Shown here piece after piece: positions 36,564 to 45,810 of a stretch of DNA of 64,000 nucleotides. Made by a program: the position numbers and the translations under genes. The DNA is taken from contig NZ_FXUF01000002.1 in the NCBI RefSeq assembly GCF_900182905.1, positions 1 through 64,000 on the forward strand, in the 5' to 3' direction. The stretch is from Anoxynatronum buryatiense. Lineage in GTDB: Bacteria; Bacillota; Clostridia; Peptostreptococcales; Tindalliaceae. The notes below the pieces were generated by a model that searched no databases, was not told the origin of the DNA, and worked only from the letters and a program-made list of their open reading frames with translations. Each line of letters starts with the position of its first letter. Position 1 is the stretch's first letter.

Positions 36564-36993
36564 CTAATAACCTCCGATTGACTTTTTCTTCGTATAACAG
36601 AGACAGTGGTAAACGGATAAAGGGGCAGAGCACCTCCTTTTACAAAAATGAGTGCGGTGAGCAAGCATTTTGAATGAGTGAATGCTAAGTAGGAGCAAGT
36701 GAAAAAAGCCGTGGGATAGGAAATATGGCAAAAGCATTATATACCCCTGATGATGATAAAGCGGGGGCGAGATCGGCTGAATAAAAGAAGAACACAAAAG
36801 TACTGGTTCTTCAAGCAATCGCGGAAGTTTTTAGGTAATATACAGAGGGTGAAAGTGTGAAACCATTGTGAGGATAACAAGAAGAGGGCCGCTGGGTTGA
36901 GACGGCAAAGATGATAAAGGTATTATGTATGGGATCTGGATCATTGTAGATGTGGAACAGCTCAGCAAATAAAAAAGTGAACAGGTGTCGAAG
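36564..36993. other. Intergenic region upstream of the chemoreceptor gene
   Basis: No ORF with a ribosome site was found in these 430 bases. On the minus strand a TATAAT-like box occurs near 36740 and could serve the chemoreceptor. No riboswitch was recognised; in particular the conserved c-di-GMP motif was not found. Confidence 0.3.
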
Positions 36994-37545
36994 TCACTCA
37001 ATACCCTCGACAGAGAAAAAGGGCAGTTCTTCAAGAAAAAGAATGTCATCCCGGTCAGCGGCAAAGCCCTCTGCCAGTATGGCGGCTCTGGCCACCACCT
37101 GGGCACCGGCTTCCGTGGCCAGTCGTTCCAGGGCATTTAAAGATTCTCCTGTTGAAATAACGTCATCAATCAGAGCTACCCGTTTGCCTTTGATGAGGGC
37201 CGCGTCAGATCCATTCAGGTACAGATGTTGTTTTTGCTGGGTGGTAATGGAAACCACTTCGGTCATGACTGCCTCTTCCATATAGGGCTTCAGGCTTTTG
37301 CGGGCCACCACATAGTATGGATGACGTAGCAGGCGGCACAGTTCATGCACCAGCGGAATTCCTTTGGCTTCGGCGGTCATGAGATAATCCACCTGCGGCA
37401 GTTTTTCCAAAATGATGGGTGCAGCGGCAGCCACCAGTTCCTGGTCTCCCAGAATCACAAAACTGGCCAGGGCGATTTCATCGGATACCTGGACAATGGG
37501 CAGGCGGCGTTTCAAACCGGCAATTTCAAGTTCGTAGTGCTTCAT
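36994..37545 (-). CDS. Purine-type phosphoribosyltransferase-family protein
   Basis: The 183-residue protein carries the PRPP-binding signature VALIDDVISTGESLNAL (about 125-141) and the TAEAKGIPL segment seen in adenine phosphoribosyltransferase relatives. It would join a base to PRPP in salvage, or act as a PRPP-sensing regulator. ATG 37545 is chosen because CAGGAGGAG lies at spacing 5; the in-frame codon at 37569 lies upstream of it. It is a single-gene unit; no purine genes are nearby, so the base is uncertain. Confidence 0.8.
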   Translation of the reverse strand: MKHYELEIAGLKRRLPIVQVSDEIALASFVILGDQELVAAAAPIILEKLPQVDYLMTAEAKGIPLVHELCRLLRHPYYVVARKSLKPYMEEAVMTEVVSITTQQKQHLYLNGSDAALIKGKRVALIDDVISTGESLNALERLATEAGAQVVARAAILAEGFAADRDDILFLEELPFFSVEGIE

Positions 37546-37661
37546 GGGACTCCTCCTGACAAAATACACGACCTATTATCAGTTTGGCATGATGTCAAGG
37601 ATTTGTCAATGATAAATACGGTTATATGACAATTATTTGTTTGAAGTCGATGTTAACATAG

Positions 37662-37832
37662 TCATTGAAATGGTTGTTTTTCAGCTTTTGTCAGGCGTGC
37701 TTTTAATACAGCCTCCTGTGGAATAGCCCGCGGACTCATGAGAAATAACAGCAGAAAAAACAAGGCACGGCCCATCATTTCTCCCAGATTGGCACCTTTG
37801 CCTCCCACCAGCGGGAAATCTCCTTTATGAAT
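37662..37832 (-). pseudogene. Remnant resembling the N-terminus of a PEP synthase/PPDK-type enzyme
   Basis: A stretch of about 57 minus-strand codons begins with GDFPLVGGKGANLGEMM, the hallmark N-terminal motif of PEP-utilising enzymes (PEP synthase, pyruvate phosphate dikinase, rifampicin phosphotransferase). It then changes abruptly into unrelated hydrophobic sequence (FFLLLFLMSP) and stops. The remaining 800 residues expected for the family are absent. It is best read as a deletion scar. Confidence 0.5.
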
Positions 37833-37869
37833 CTGGGATAGTTATTAGACATATTTCTTATTCATCATT

Positions 37870-37880
37870 CCGACCGTCGG
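37870..37880. promoter_or_regulatory. TetR-operator-like palindrome
   Basis: CCGAC-C-GTCGG within ATTCCGACCGTCGGTATG resembles operators of the AcrR/QacR kind of TetR repressors. No TetR gene is adjacent, so it could be left over from the deleted gene whose remnant lies beside it. Confidence 0.4.
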
Positions 37881-38171
37881 TATGTTACCCATGGCATAGG
37901 ATCTCTTTTTGATTTGTCAAGAAAAAAAGGAATGAAAACAGTTTTGGAAATCTTGCGCGGGTTTTTGTGTTTTTTAGAGACCGGCAGGTTATAATAAAAG
38001 CAGTGTCAGTTAGTGACTGGATTCTTTAAAGCCGCAACTTTGAAGCTGAAGATCTGGGGTAATGCGGTCTTGGGTTCTGAAGGAATGCGATTTGAAGTGA
38101 TGAGCTTTGCAGCAATAAGCTTAAAAGAAAAAACGCCGATGTTTTCAGCAGGTCAGAAGGAGTGCAACCAT

Positions 38172-40838
38172 ATGAAAAAAGCAGGAAAAAGAGACACCCG
38201 TCCCCGACAGGAGAAAGAACCAAATAAAAAAAAGACTCAAGATAAAAAACTTCAAAACAAAAATCCTCAAGATAAAAAAACGCAGATGCCTTCACCTGTA
38301 AAAGGTGAAGATAAAAGGCCTGTTTTTGAGCGTATAAGCAGCGATAAAGAGGCGGAGAGAATCTTAAAACCGCCAGCCGCCATAAAGCTGGATGTTCAGC
38401 CGAAGGCTTATGAAATACTGGCTCCGGCGGGAAACTGGGAAGCCCTTGAAGCGGCAGTTCAAAATGGGGCAGATGCCGTTTACCTGGCCGGACAGGACTT
38501 TGGCGCCCGAAAATTCGCCGGCAATTTTTCCCGAACAGAGCTGCAGGAAGCAGTTTCCTATTGTCATCTTCGGGGTGTGTCGGTGTATGTCACGGTGAAT
38601 ACCCTGGTGCTGAATCATGAGTGGGAATCGCTGAAAGCGTATCTGCATTTTCTATACCAGACAGAAGTGGATGCGGTGATTCTTCAGGATTTGGGTGTGG
38701 TGGACTATGTGAGCCACACTTACCCGGACCTTCCCATCCATTGCTCCACGCAAATGTCAGTTCAGACAGTGGCCGACATTCGGTTTTTGGAGTCATTGGG
38801 TGTCAAACGGGTGGTTTTGGGACGTGAAATGACTCTGGCGGATATTCGCAGGGCCAAAGAGGAAACCAACGTGGAGCTGGAAGTTTTTGTTCATGGGGCT
38901 TTATGCATTTCTGTGTCAGGGCAATGCCTCATGAGCAGTCTTATCGGCGGTCGCAGCGGCAACCGGGGCAGCTGTGCCCAGCCCTGCCGGCAGTCTTATA
39001 CACTTATCAACCAGCGTACCGGCGAAAAAATACCGGCCCCCCAGGGCAATTATCTGTTGAGTCCCAAAGACCTCAATACCCTCCATCACATTCACGAAGT
39101 AGTGGCGGCAGGTGCCTGCTCGCTGAAAATTGAAGGGCGGATGAAACGGGCAGCGTATGTGGCTGCTGCCGTCAAAGCTTATGCCACAGTATTGGAGGCG
39201 GGGGAGGCTGATGCTTCAGAGGCCCGGGAGTTGATTGCCCGGCTGGAAAAGTCACTCACAGTTTTTCAAAGAGGCTTCACCGGAGGCCATTTGCTGGGTG
39301 TGCGGGGAGCAACCCTCATGAGCATGGCGCTTCCTGGAAACCAGGGGTACTCAGTGGGAAAAGTAGCCGCCTATGATGCATCCCTTGGAAAAGTCACGCT
39401 GCAGCTGACAGACGACCTGTACCATCACGACGAAATTCAGTTGCGTCGGGGTGATGAGACGGTGGGAGGCAGGGTGGAACGGCTGGAAATGAATGGACTG
39501 GTGGTGAAGGGCTGTCATGGGGGGCAAAGCTGCCAGGTGAACTTCAAGCATGCCTGCCGCAAGGGTGAGGTGGTTTACAAGACCTATGACGCCCAGGTGA
39601 TGCAGCAGCTTCAGGATACCTATCACAAAGAGCAGCTGACCATTCCTGTTACAGTAAAAGGAAAGATTCGCAAGGGACAGCCCCTGTCAGGTGTCATCAC
39701 CGACGGAGTGCATCAGGTAACTGTCACTCTGGACGTATTTCCCCAGGAAGCGCTGAAACGTGCCATCACCCAGGAGGATGTGAAACAGCAGTTGGGGAAA
39801 CTGGGAGGAACACCTTATCAGGCTGTTGATGTGGAAGTCACGCTTGAGGCAGGACTGTCGGTGCCCATGAAAACCCTGAACGAGTTGCGACGCAATCTGG
39901 TGGAACAGCTGAACCAGCATCGGGTCAGCCGCTATCCCCACCGGAGCCAACGGGGTTTGCAGCCTTCAGCCGGCGGTTCAGCGAAAACCGTCCCTGCATT
40001 GCCTGTTCGTGAAAGGACAGCTGCCTTCACCTTTGCCACCGGCAGACTGGATCAGTTGGAAGTGCTGCTGGATCTTCAGCCGGAAGTGATCTATTATAAA
40101 GACCTGGAAACCCTGCCTCAGGCTGTGGCGCTGACAGAGGAAGCTGCCTTTGGAGGACAGCTCATACCAGAGATTTTCCGCCTGACACCGGACGGGGACT
40201 TGAAAAAATATTTGAATATTATTTCTGATTTACAACTGGAAACGGTATTGATTCAGAGTGTGGGGCAGATGATAGCCTTTGGTGAATTCCGCTGGGTGGG
40301 CGATTTCAACCTGAACGTGGTGAACGACAGTACTGTTGGATTTTTGGAAGCACGTTCTTTCCAGCGCATCACACTATCACCGGAACTGAATCTCAGCCAG
40401 ATCAGGGAAATGGACCTGAAGCCTCAACGAACTGAAATGCTGGTTTACGGCGGGGTGCCAGTCATGGCCATGAAACATTGTGTCATGGCGGCTGTGATGG
40501 ATAAACCACTTCACTGCCACATGTGCCGTCAGGCTGATTATGCTCTGGTGGACCGTAAAAATGAAGTTTTTCCCATTGTCAGACGTCCTCATTGCCAGAC
40601 AGAAATCATGAACTCCAAAAAGCTGCTGTTGTTGGAAGATCTGCCAACACTGGTAGAAGCGGGTGTGGGATTTTTCAGACTGAACTTTATGGAAGAAACA
40701 CCGGAACAGGTGAAGGCGCTGGTGAATCTCCACCGCCGGGGTTTGAAGGGAGAAGTGCTGCATACTGACAAAACGTTGCTTCAGCAACTGAAAACCGAAG
40801 GTGTTACCAGAGGCCACCTTCACCGGGGTATTGAATAA
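38172..40838 (+). CDS. U32 peptidase-family protein, RlhA/YdcP-like
   Basis: The 888-residue protein has a lysine/glutamine-rich low-complexity N-terminus (1-60, repeats of QDKK and NKNPQDKK) followed by the U32 domain. Signature segments are ILAPAGNWEALEAAVQNGAD and the Fe-S type region SLIGGRSGNRGSCAQPCRQ, and a DUF3656-like insert follows. Members such as RlhA hydroxylate a 23S rRNA cytidine; others relate to tRNA hydroxylation or collagenase-type activity. The basic tail could bind RNA. ATG 38172 is preferred over 38013 because GAAGGAG stands upstream. Confidence 0.83.
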   Translation: MKKAGKRDTRPRQEKEPNKKKTQDKKLQNKNPQDKKTQMPSPVKGEDKRPVFERISSDKEAERILKPPAAIKLDVQPKAYEILAPAGNWEALEAAVQNGADAVYLAGQDFGARKFAGNFSRTELQEAVSYCHLRGVSVYVTVNTLVLNHEWESLKAYLHFLYQTEVDAVILQDLGVVDYVSHTYPDLPIHCSTQMSVQTVADIRFLESLGVKRVVLGREMTLADIRRAKEETNVELEVFVHGALCISVSGQCLMSSLIGGRSGNRGSCAQPCRQSYTLINQRTGEKIPAPQGNYLLSPKDLNTLHHIHEVVAAGACSLKIEGRMKRAAYVAAAVKAYATVLEAGEADASEARELIARLEKSLTVFQRGFTGGHLLGVRGATLMSMALPGNQGYSVGKVAAYDASLGKVTLQLTDDLYHHDEIQLRRGDETVGGRVERLEMNGLVVKGCHGGQSCQVNFKHACRKGEVVYKTYDAQVMQQLQDTYHKEQLTIPVTVKGKIRKGQPLSGVITDGVHQVTVTLDVFPQEALKRAITQEDVKQQLGKLGGTPYQAVDVEVTLEAGLSVPMKTLNELRRNLVEQLNQHRVSRYPHRSQRGLQPSAGGSAKTVPALPVRERTAAFTFATGRLDQLEVLLDLQPEVIYYKDLETLPQAVALTEEAAFGGQLIPEIFRLTPDGDLKKYLNIISDLQLETVLIQSVGQMIAFGEFRWVGDFNLNVVNDSTVGFLEARSFQRITLSPELNLSQIREMDLKPQRTEMLVYGGVPVMAMKHCVMAAVMDKPLHCHMCRQADYALVDRKNEVFPIVRRPHCQTEIMNSKKLLLLEDLPTLVEAGVGFFRLNFMEETPEQVKALVNLHRRGLKGEVLHTDKTLLQQLKTEGVTRGHLHRGIE

Positions 40839-40847
40839 AAATAAAAG

Positions 40848-40885
40848 AAAACAGCCGGCTAACTCACCGGCTGTTTTAAATTTTC
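40848..40885. terminator. Bidirectional terminator
   Basis: AAAACAGCCGG pairs with CCGGCTGTTTT around CTAACTCA, with A/T-rich flanks on both sides. It ends the U32 transcript and also overlaps the stop codon (40859-40861) of the convergent gate-protein gene. Confidence 0.88.
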
Positions 40886-41356
40886 TCGTTGAAGTTGGGT
40901 GGCATCATCGTGGGTCAGATGCTTGAGTCGCTTCGACAACAGGAAGGTGGCTACAATGGCTGTCAGCAGGCGGGCCGAGAGCAGGATCCACCCATTGGCC
41001 CCCACGGCCACGAAAATAAGGGTGTCTTCCACCACGGCATGGCAGCTGGCAAGAAAAGCAGAAAGCAGAATAAGGTCTTTTTTCGACAGGTTGCCTTCCT
41101 TGGCACTCTGCACGATGACCCCTGCGCCGAAAGAAAGGCCGAAGGCCAGGCCCACCATCAGCGGGAAGCCGGATTCCCGGGACATACCCAGAAAATTGGT
41201 GGCCGGCTTCATGAAACGGCTCAGGTAATCCAGCAGACGGTAGTCTTTTGCCACCTGAATGACAATCATCAACGGCATCACCACTTTGGCGATGTTCCAG
41301 ACAGATGTCAGACTGCCAAAAAATGCTTCCTGAAAAACAGCTGACAGATCCATCAT
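40859..41356 (-). CDS. Nucleoside-recognition (gate) domain membrane protein, SpmB/YjiG-like
   Basis: The 165-residue protein has about four membrane helices and the gate-domain pattern (GLAFGLSFGAGVIVQSAKEGNLSKKDL-type core, here spanning residues about 70-96). Pairs of such proteins include SpmA/SpmB of spore core dehydration and other transporters. Its ATG overlaps the stop of the partner gene (ATGA) and has GGAGGTG upstream. Which pair this is cannot be told from sequence alone. Confidence 0.75.
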   Translation of the reverse strand: MMDLSAVFQEAFFGSLTSVWNIAKVVMPLMIVIQVAKDYRLLDYLSRFMKPATNFLGMSRESGFPLMVGLAFGLSFGAGVIVQSAKEGNLSKKDLILLSAFLASCHAVVEDTLIFVAVGANGWILLSARLLTAIVATFLLSKRLKHLTHDDATQLQRENLKQPVS

Positions 41357-41784
41357 CCCAGCACACCTCCCATCAGGGTGCCATAGATCAATCCTGCCAG
41401 CACCATCAGGGTGAGGCGCAAAGCCACGACCTTCAGTCCGCTCACCTGGAGCTGTTTCACCACGGCGGTTTCCACAAAAAGGGCATGGGAGAAAGAAAGC
41501 ATCAGGGCGATGACCAGAATCTCCGAAGAAGTCAGAGAGATGGCCTGAATCGCACCGATGGCTGCATAGAGATTTAACAGGTTGCCCATCACCAGAATAA
41601 TGGCGGCTTCACCGGGGAGGTTAAAGAGGCGCATCAACGGTTCAGCAAGCCGGGCAATCCAGTCAATGGCCGGGGTGTGGCTCAAAAAAGTGACAAAAAA
41701 ATAGACGGGAACGATGATCTTTCCCAGCAAAAAAGTGGTTTCAAGGCCCTTGCGGGTGCCTTGCTTAATGGATTGAATCAGCAC
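41353..41784 (-). CDS. Nucleoside-recognition (gate) domain membrane protein, SpmA/YjiH-like
   Basis: The 143-residue partner of the 40859 gene has about four helices and the typical opening GTRKGLETTFLLGKIIVPVYF. The GTG at 41784 is chosen because AGAGGAGG stands seven bases upstream; the longer open frame to 42051 adds non-conserved sequence without a ribosome site. The two genes are coupled and probably form one heteromeric membrane complex. Confidence 0.75.
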   Translation of the reverse strand: MLIQSIKQGTRKGLETTFLLGKIIVPVYFFVTFLSHTPAIDWIARLAEPLMRLFNLPGEAAIILVMGNLLNLYAAIGAIQAISLTSSEILVIALMLSFSHALFVETAVVKQLQVSGLKVVALRLTLMVLAGLIYGTLMGGVLG

Positions 41785-42102
41785 TGCCAGTCCTCCTCTA
41801 ACTGTGTGTCGCGGGTGCAATAACGCATATGTCATTATCTTACTCTTATTCAATGAAAAAGGCAAGGGGCCGAACTGGAGGCAGAAAAATTGCCGGGACA
41901 GTGACAGGCAGCATGGAAGGCAGTACAGATGAATTTTGAAAAGAAGGAACGGGGTCCCAGTCAAAATCGTCCTAAAGAAACGTTCTTGAGTGTGTGGCAC
42001 CACATATTGCGTGGTATAATAAAAACAGTTAGCCGACGTCAGCCGCGGCAATAGGAGCCGTCAGAAGCACTGACACAGGCATGATAGGGAGGGTGAAATA
42101 TC
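41785..42102 (+). promoter_or_regulatory. Divergent promoter region for gate genes and YdjI operon
   Basis: No gene is seen in this 318-base gap. An extended -10 box, TGG-TATAAT (42012-42020), lies 82 bases before the SPFH gene, and a TGTGG-CA-CCACA inverted repeat (41993-42004) lies about where -35 would be, so it could be an operator. Confidence 0.55.
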
Positions 42103-43596
42103 ATGGGAATTATTAAAGCAATAGCTGGTGCCGCAGGCGGCGGCCTGGCAGACCAATGGCTGGAGACAGTGGAACCGGATACCATAAATAACTCGGTGCT
42201 GGCCAGTTATGGGGTGCTGGTTCGAAAAAACGACAAACGCAGTGTCAACAAGAAACGCACAGAGGATGTCATCTCCAACGGGTCCATCATTCATGTGCCT
42301 GAAAATGTGTACATGTTGCTGGTGAGCGGCGGTAAAATCATCGCCGGAACCGACGACCCGGGTTATTACAGGGTGGACAACTCTGAAGCACCCTCCATTT
42401 TTTTCCGTTCAGAAGAAGGGGCAGAAACCCAGGCCATCAGCAACACCGGCACGGGAAGCATTCAACGTCCAGGAGGGTTTATGCATTCCCTGAAAGACTC
42501 CTGGGAACGTCTGAAATTTGGCGGCACCACTCCACTGAAGCAACAGGTGGTATATGTCAATAAGCAGGAAATTCCCAACATTCGTTTTGGAACGAGAACT
42601 CCTGTGTCCTATACCGACCGGGTGCTGGTGCCGGGAAGAGTGGTCCCCTGCAAGGTGACTTCTTTTGGCACTTATTCCATCCGGGTGATGGATCCGCTGC
42701 TGTTTTATGCCGAAGTCTGCCAGAAAACAGACAAGAGCAATCTCTCCTCCGGTGACATGGCAGAGCAGTACATCAATGAGTTCCTCATGGCCTATACCAC
42801 AGCATTGGCCAGTTTGTCAGCCGATCAGGTGCTGGTATCCGACATTCCCATGAAAACCATGGAGCTGGGCATGTACATGGCCAAGGTGCTGGATGAATCA
42901 TGGCTTTCCCAGCGGGGATTTTTCATTCAAAGTGTGGGGATTGCCGGTATTTCCTTCGACGATGCCACCAATCAGTTGCTGGAACGTTACGCCAGCGATT
43001 CCATCTTGTTGGATCCCAATGCCCGGGCAGCCCGCATGACTGCTGGTCTGGCCACTGGCCTGGAAGCTGCCGGTTCCAATGAGGGCGGTGCCATGATGGG
43101 CTTTGCCGGCATGGCCATGGGAATGAATGCCGCCGGAGGGATGGGAATGATGCCGGGACAGCAGGCACCTGCCACACCACCCCAGTCACCCCAGCCCACA
43201 CCAGCGCCAACGCCGGGTGCAGCCACTTCCTCGAACTGGATCTGTCAGTGCGGAACTCAGATGCCTGAAGAAGCCCGGTTCTGCTCCAAATGCGGCAATC
43301 AGAAACCGGTGCCTCAGGCTGCCGGCGCCGGCAGCTGGGTATGTACCTGCGGTCATCAAAATGCAGGTGGTCATTTTTGTTCCTCCTGCGGGAAAAAGAA
43401 ACCGGAAGCGGATACCTGGCAATGCAGCTGCGGTCATACCAATACCGGCCTTTTCTGCAGTCAGTGCGGCACCAAGCGCCCTGACGACAAGGCGGCTTCA
43501 GCTGCCTGCACCAATTGCGGATGGAAAGCGGAGCCAGGGGCATCGACGCCCGCTTTTTGTCCTGAATGCGGCACTGCCTTTCCAAAGCAGCCATAA
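42103..43596 (+). CDS. ydjI: SPFH-domain protein with four C-terminal zinc ribbons, YdjI-like
   Basis: The 497-residue protein has an SPFH/band-7 domain (about 1-310), a Gly/Met- and Pro-rich linker (about 320-375) and four tandem CxC/CxxC zinc ribbons (for example FCSKCG, FCSSCG, FCSQCG, FCPECG). Bacillus YdjI, encoded with ydjG and ydjH, anchors PspA at the membrane under envelope stress; the present neighbours are those two genes. PspA (ydjF) is not beside it. AGGGAGGGTG precedes the start. Confidence 0.88.
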   Translation: MGIIKAIAGAAGGGLADQWLETVEPDTINNSVLASYGVLVRKNDKRSVNKKRTEDVISNGSIIHVPENVYMLLVSGGKIIAGTDDPGYYRVDNSEAPSIFFRSEEGAETQAISNTGTGSIQRPGGFMHSLKDSWERLKFGGTTPLKQQVVYVNKQEIPNIRFGTRTPVSYTDRVLVPGRVVPCKVTSFGTYSIRVMDPLLFYAEVCQKTDKSNLSSGDMAEQYINEFLMAYTTALASLSADQVLVSDIPMKTMELGMYMAKVLDESWLSQRGFFIQSVGIAGISFDDATNQLLERYASDSILLDPNARAARMTAGLATGLEAAGSNEGGAMMGFAGMAMGMNAAGGMGMMPGQQAPATPPQSPQPTPAPTPGAATSSNWICQCGTQMPEEARFCSKCGNQKPVPQAAGAGSWVCTCGHQNAGGHFCSSCGKKKPEADTWQCSCGHTNTGLFCSQCGTKRPDDKAASAACTNCGWKAEPGASTPAFCPECGTAFPKQP

Positions 43597-43636
43597 CATA
43601 CGTTAACATGACCAGATGAAAGGGGGAGGCATGCCT

Positions 43637-44671
43637 ATGAGCGGTATAAAAGCCTTTCGGTGCCTGAATTGCGGAGCGGGTCTGGAATTCCATCCGCCTT
43701 CGCAGAAATGGAAATGCCATTATTGTTTCAGTGAGTTTGAAAAACAGCAGTTGGATGCAGCAGGTCAGGAGGCAGAAGTGGTTCCTGAAAATGAAGCCAC
43801 CGAGCTGGATTCGTATCACTGCCAGAACTGCGGAGCCGAGCTGGTGACGGATGCCACCCTGGCGGCCACCCACTGTCTGTACTGCCAGAGCCCCACCATT
43901 ATCAAAACCCGGTTTGCCGGAGAATTCAAGCCCAAGAGTCTGATTCCCTTTTACCTGACAAAAGAGCAGGCAGAAGAGATTTACCGGGAATGGATCGCCA
44001 AGAAAAGATTTGCTCCCGACGAATTTAAAACCGCTGATGAAATCAAAAAAATCACCGGCGTGTATGCCCCTTTCTGGTTATTTGACTGCCAGGTGGCCGG
44101 CCGCATTGATGGCGAGGGGACCCGCACCAACAGCTATGTGATGGGGGATTATCGGGTAACCAATACCAAGTACTACCAGGTGGTACGAGAAGGCGACTAC
44201 CGGTATGAACGGGTGCCGGTGGATGCTTCCATGAAATTGGACGATGAGTTGATGCAGGCAGTGGAACCCTTTGATTACAGTGCCCTCACCGATTTTTCCC
44301 TGCAATACATGTCGGGCTTCACCGCAGAAAAATATGATAAGCCGGTGGAAGATGCAGAAAAAATCATGGCCCAGCGGGTGGAAAGCCAGACAGAAAACCA
44401 ACTGCGCCGGGAAGCAGGCACCTATTCCAGCTTTCGAATCCGGGACAAGGCCTTTACCATGAAAGAAAAAGCCCATGCCTATTCCATGCTGCCGGTGTAT
44501 GTACTGATTCACCAGTATGGTGGGAAAGAATACCTCTTTATGATCAATGGGCAGACTGGAAAAGTATGCGGCGAAGCCCCTGTCAGTAACACCAAACGCA
44601 TGACCTTTGCCGGCGTCGTGTTTGCCGCTGTCTGGTTGCTGGGTGTGTTGGGAGGTGCTCTCATTGTATAA
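43637..44671 (+). CDS. ydjG: Zinc-ribbon membrane protein, YdjG-like
   Basis: The 344-residue protein starts with two zinc ribbons (FRCLNCGAGLEF...CHYC, and YHCQNCGAEL...CLYC), has a long middle domain and ends in a single membrane helix (FAGVVFAAVWLLGVLGGALIV segment). ATG 43637 is used because GGGGGAGG is seven bases away; the ATG at 43631 is too close. It is likely to sit on the inner face of the membrane with YdjH. Its stop overlaps the ydjH start. Confidence 0.87.
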   Translation: MSGIKAFRCLNCGAGLEFHPPSQKWKCHYCFSEFEKQQLDAAGQEAEVVPENEATELDSYHCQNCGAELVTDATLAATHCLYCQSPTIIKTRFAGEFKPKSLIPFYLTKEQAEEIYREWIAKKRFAPDEFKTADEIKKITGVYAPFWLFDCQVAGRIDGEGTRTNSYVMGDYRVTNTKYYQVVREGDYRYERVPVDASMKLDDELMQAVEPFDYSALTDFSLQYMSGFTAEKYDKPVEDAEKIMAQRVESQTENQLRREAGTYSSFRIRDKAFTMKEKAHAYSMLPVYVLIHQYGGKEYLFMINGQTGKVCGEAPVSNTKRMTFAGVVFAAVWLLGVLGGALIV

Positions 44672-45572
44672 AACGGCTAAAAATGATAAAAAGATTTTCT
44701 GCCGGGAAAAATCAGGCGCCCATAGAGCGCATAGGCGGATTCCATTCATGCAGATGCTTCTGACCATCACCCTGCTATGGCTTCTCATTGGCAGCAGCTG
44801 GGCGGCAGCCCTGGCATCTTCCCATGTGGTGGACGAATATGATGTGTTGTCACAGGGAGAAATCGATGGGCTGCAGCAGCAGATCGACAGCCTGGCAGCT
44901 GACCATGGGCTGGACGTGGTGATTGTGATCACCGATCAGGTGGCTGGAAAATCCTCCCGGGACTTTGCCGACGATTACTATGACTACAACGGGTACGGCA
45001 TCGGTCCTGAGGCATCGGGTCTGTTGATGCTGGTGAACATGGCAGAGCGGGAGGTCTGGATTTCCACCACCGGGGAAGCCATCGACATCTTTACCGATCA
45101 GCGAATTGACGCCATCACCGATGCAGTGGTGGAGCACCTGGCCGACGGAGTCTTCTTCGCGGCAGCCCAGACATTTTTGAACCAGGTGGATGTATATGCC
45201 CGCCAGGGCGTTCCCGCCGGCCAATACCGGGAACCGGAAACGCCGCAGCAACCAGTGAGCTTTGGTCGAAAGCTGTTGCAAATGGCCCTTTACTGGCCCA
45301 TCTTTGTGGCGGCCCTCATTGTATCCGCCGTATCTACCATTGCCATTTCTGCCGGACACCGGGAGATGCCCAAAACCAGTGCATCCGCGTACCAACCTCC
45401 CAGTGGCTTCACCATCACCAGTGTTCAGGACCGCTTTCTCAGGGAGACCACCAACCGGGTGAAAATAGCTCCCAGCAATTCCGGCGGCGGTTCTTCCGGT
45501 GGTGCCGGACGCAGCACCACTCACCGCAGCAGCAGTGGCAGAACTCACGGAGGTGGCGGTAAGAAATTCTAA
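44664..45572 (+). CDS. ydjH: TPM-domain membrane protein, YdjH-like
   Basis: The 302-residue protein has a basic N-terminus, a signal/anchor helix (LLTITLLWLLIGSSWAAAL), an extracytoplasmic TPM domain (about 55-175), a second helix (about 205-230) and a Gly/Ser-rich tail (SGGGSSGGAG). TTG 44664 is favoured because GGGAGGTG lies just upstream and the overlap with ydjG gives coupling; it also supplies the positive residues of an anchor. ATG 44748 is a possible shorter start. Confidence 0.82.
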   Translation: MYKTAKNDKKIFCREKSGAHRAHRRIPFMQMLLTITLLWLLIGSSWAAALASSHVVDEYDVLSQGEIDGLQQQIDSLAADHGLDVVIVITDQVAGKSSRDFADDYYDYNGYGIGPEASGLLMLVNMAEREVWISTTGEAIDIFTDQRIDAITDAVVEHLADGVFFAAAQTFLNQVDVYARQGVPAGQYREPETPQQPVSFGRKLLQMALYWPIFVAALIVSAVSTIAISAGHREMPKTSASAYQPPSGFTITSVQDRFLRETTNRVKIAPSNSGGGSSGGAGRSTTHRSSSGRTHGGGGKKF

Positions 45573-45584
45573 GCAGTTCCAGAA

Positions 45585-45632
45585 ACCCTCTGCAGATGGT
45601 TGATGATTTATGTCAACAACGGGAGGGTTTTT
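45585..45632 (+). terminator. Terminator after the YdjI-G-H operon
   Basis: AAACCCTC pairs with GAGGGTTT, with an inner GTTGA/TCAAC stem, followed by TTTG. The loop region is long, so efficiency is uncertain. The 180 bases beyond it hold only a broken open frame on the plus strand with an in-frame TGA and nothing I recognise. Confidence 0.6.
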
Positions 45633-45810
45633 GATTAGGTGCCGGTCCTTCGAGGTGACGAATGAAAATGGTGAAGGCGCTGGTCTGAGAAGTGGCGGGT
45701 GGCGAAATCGTTACACTGGAGATCGTCAATGTAAAAGCATACACTTCCAAAGAGGGAGCAAATGCTCACCTGCGCACAGATTATCATGGACGGGATCATC
45801 GAAAAGGGAA

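Larger units (their letters stand above)
37546..38171. other. Intergenic region with gene remnant and palindrome
   Basis: These 626 bases hold the minus-strand remnant at 37662-37832, a CCGAC-C-GTCGG palindrome at 37870-37880, and a TATAAT box at 37990-37995 that may be the -10 of the rightward U32 gene. No intact gene was found apart from in-frame upstream extension of the U32 ORF, which lacks a ribosome site. Confidence 0.45.

Noticed and set aside
36564-36993. c-di-GMP riboswitch before the chemoreceptor gene
   Set aside because: Such elements are common before clostridial receptors, but the conserved core was not found on the minus strand here.
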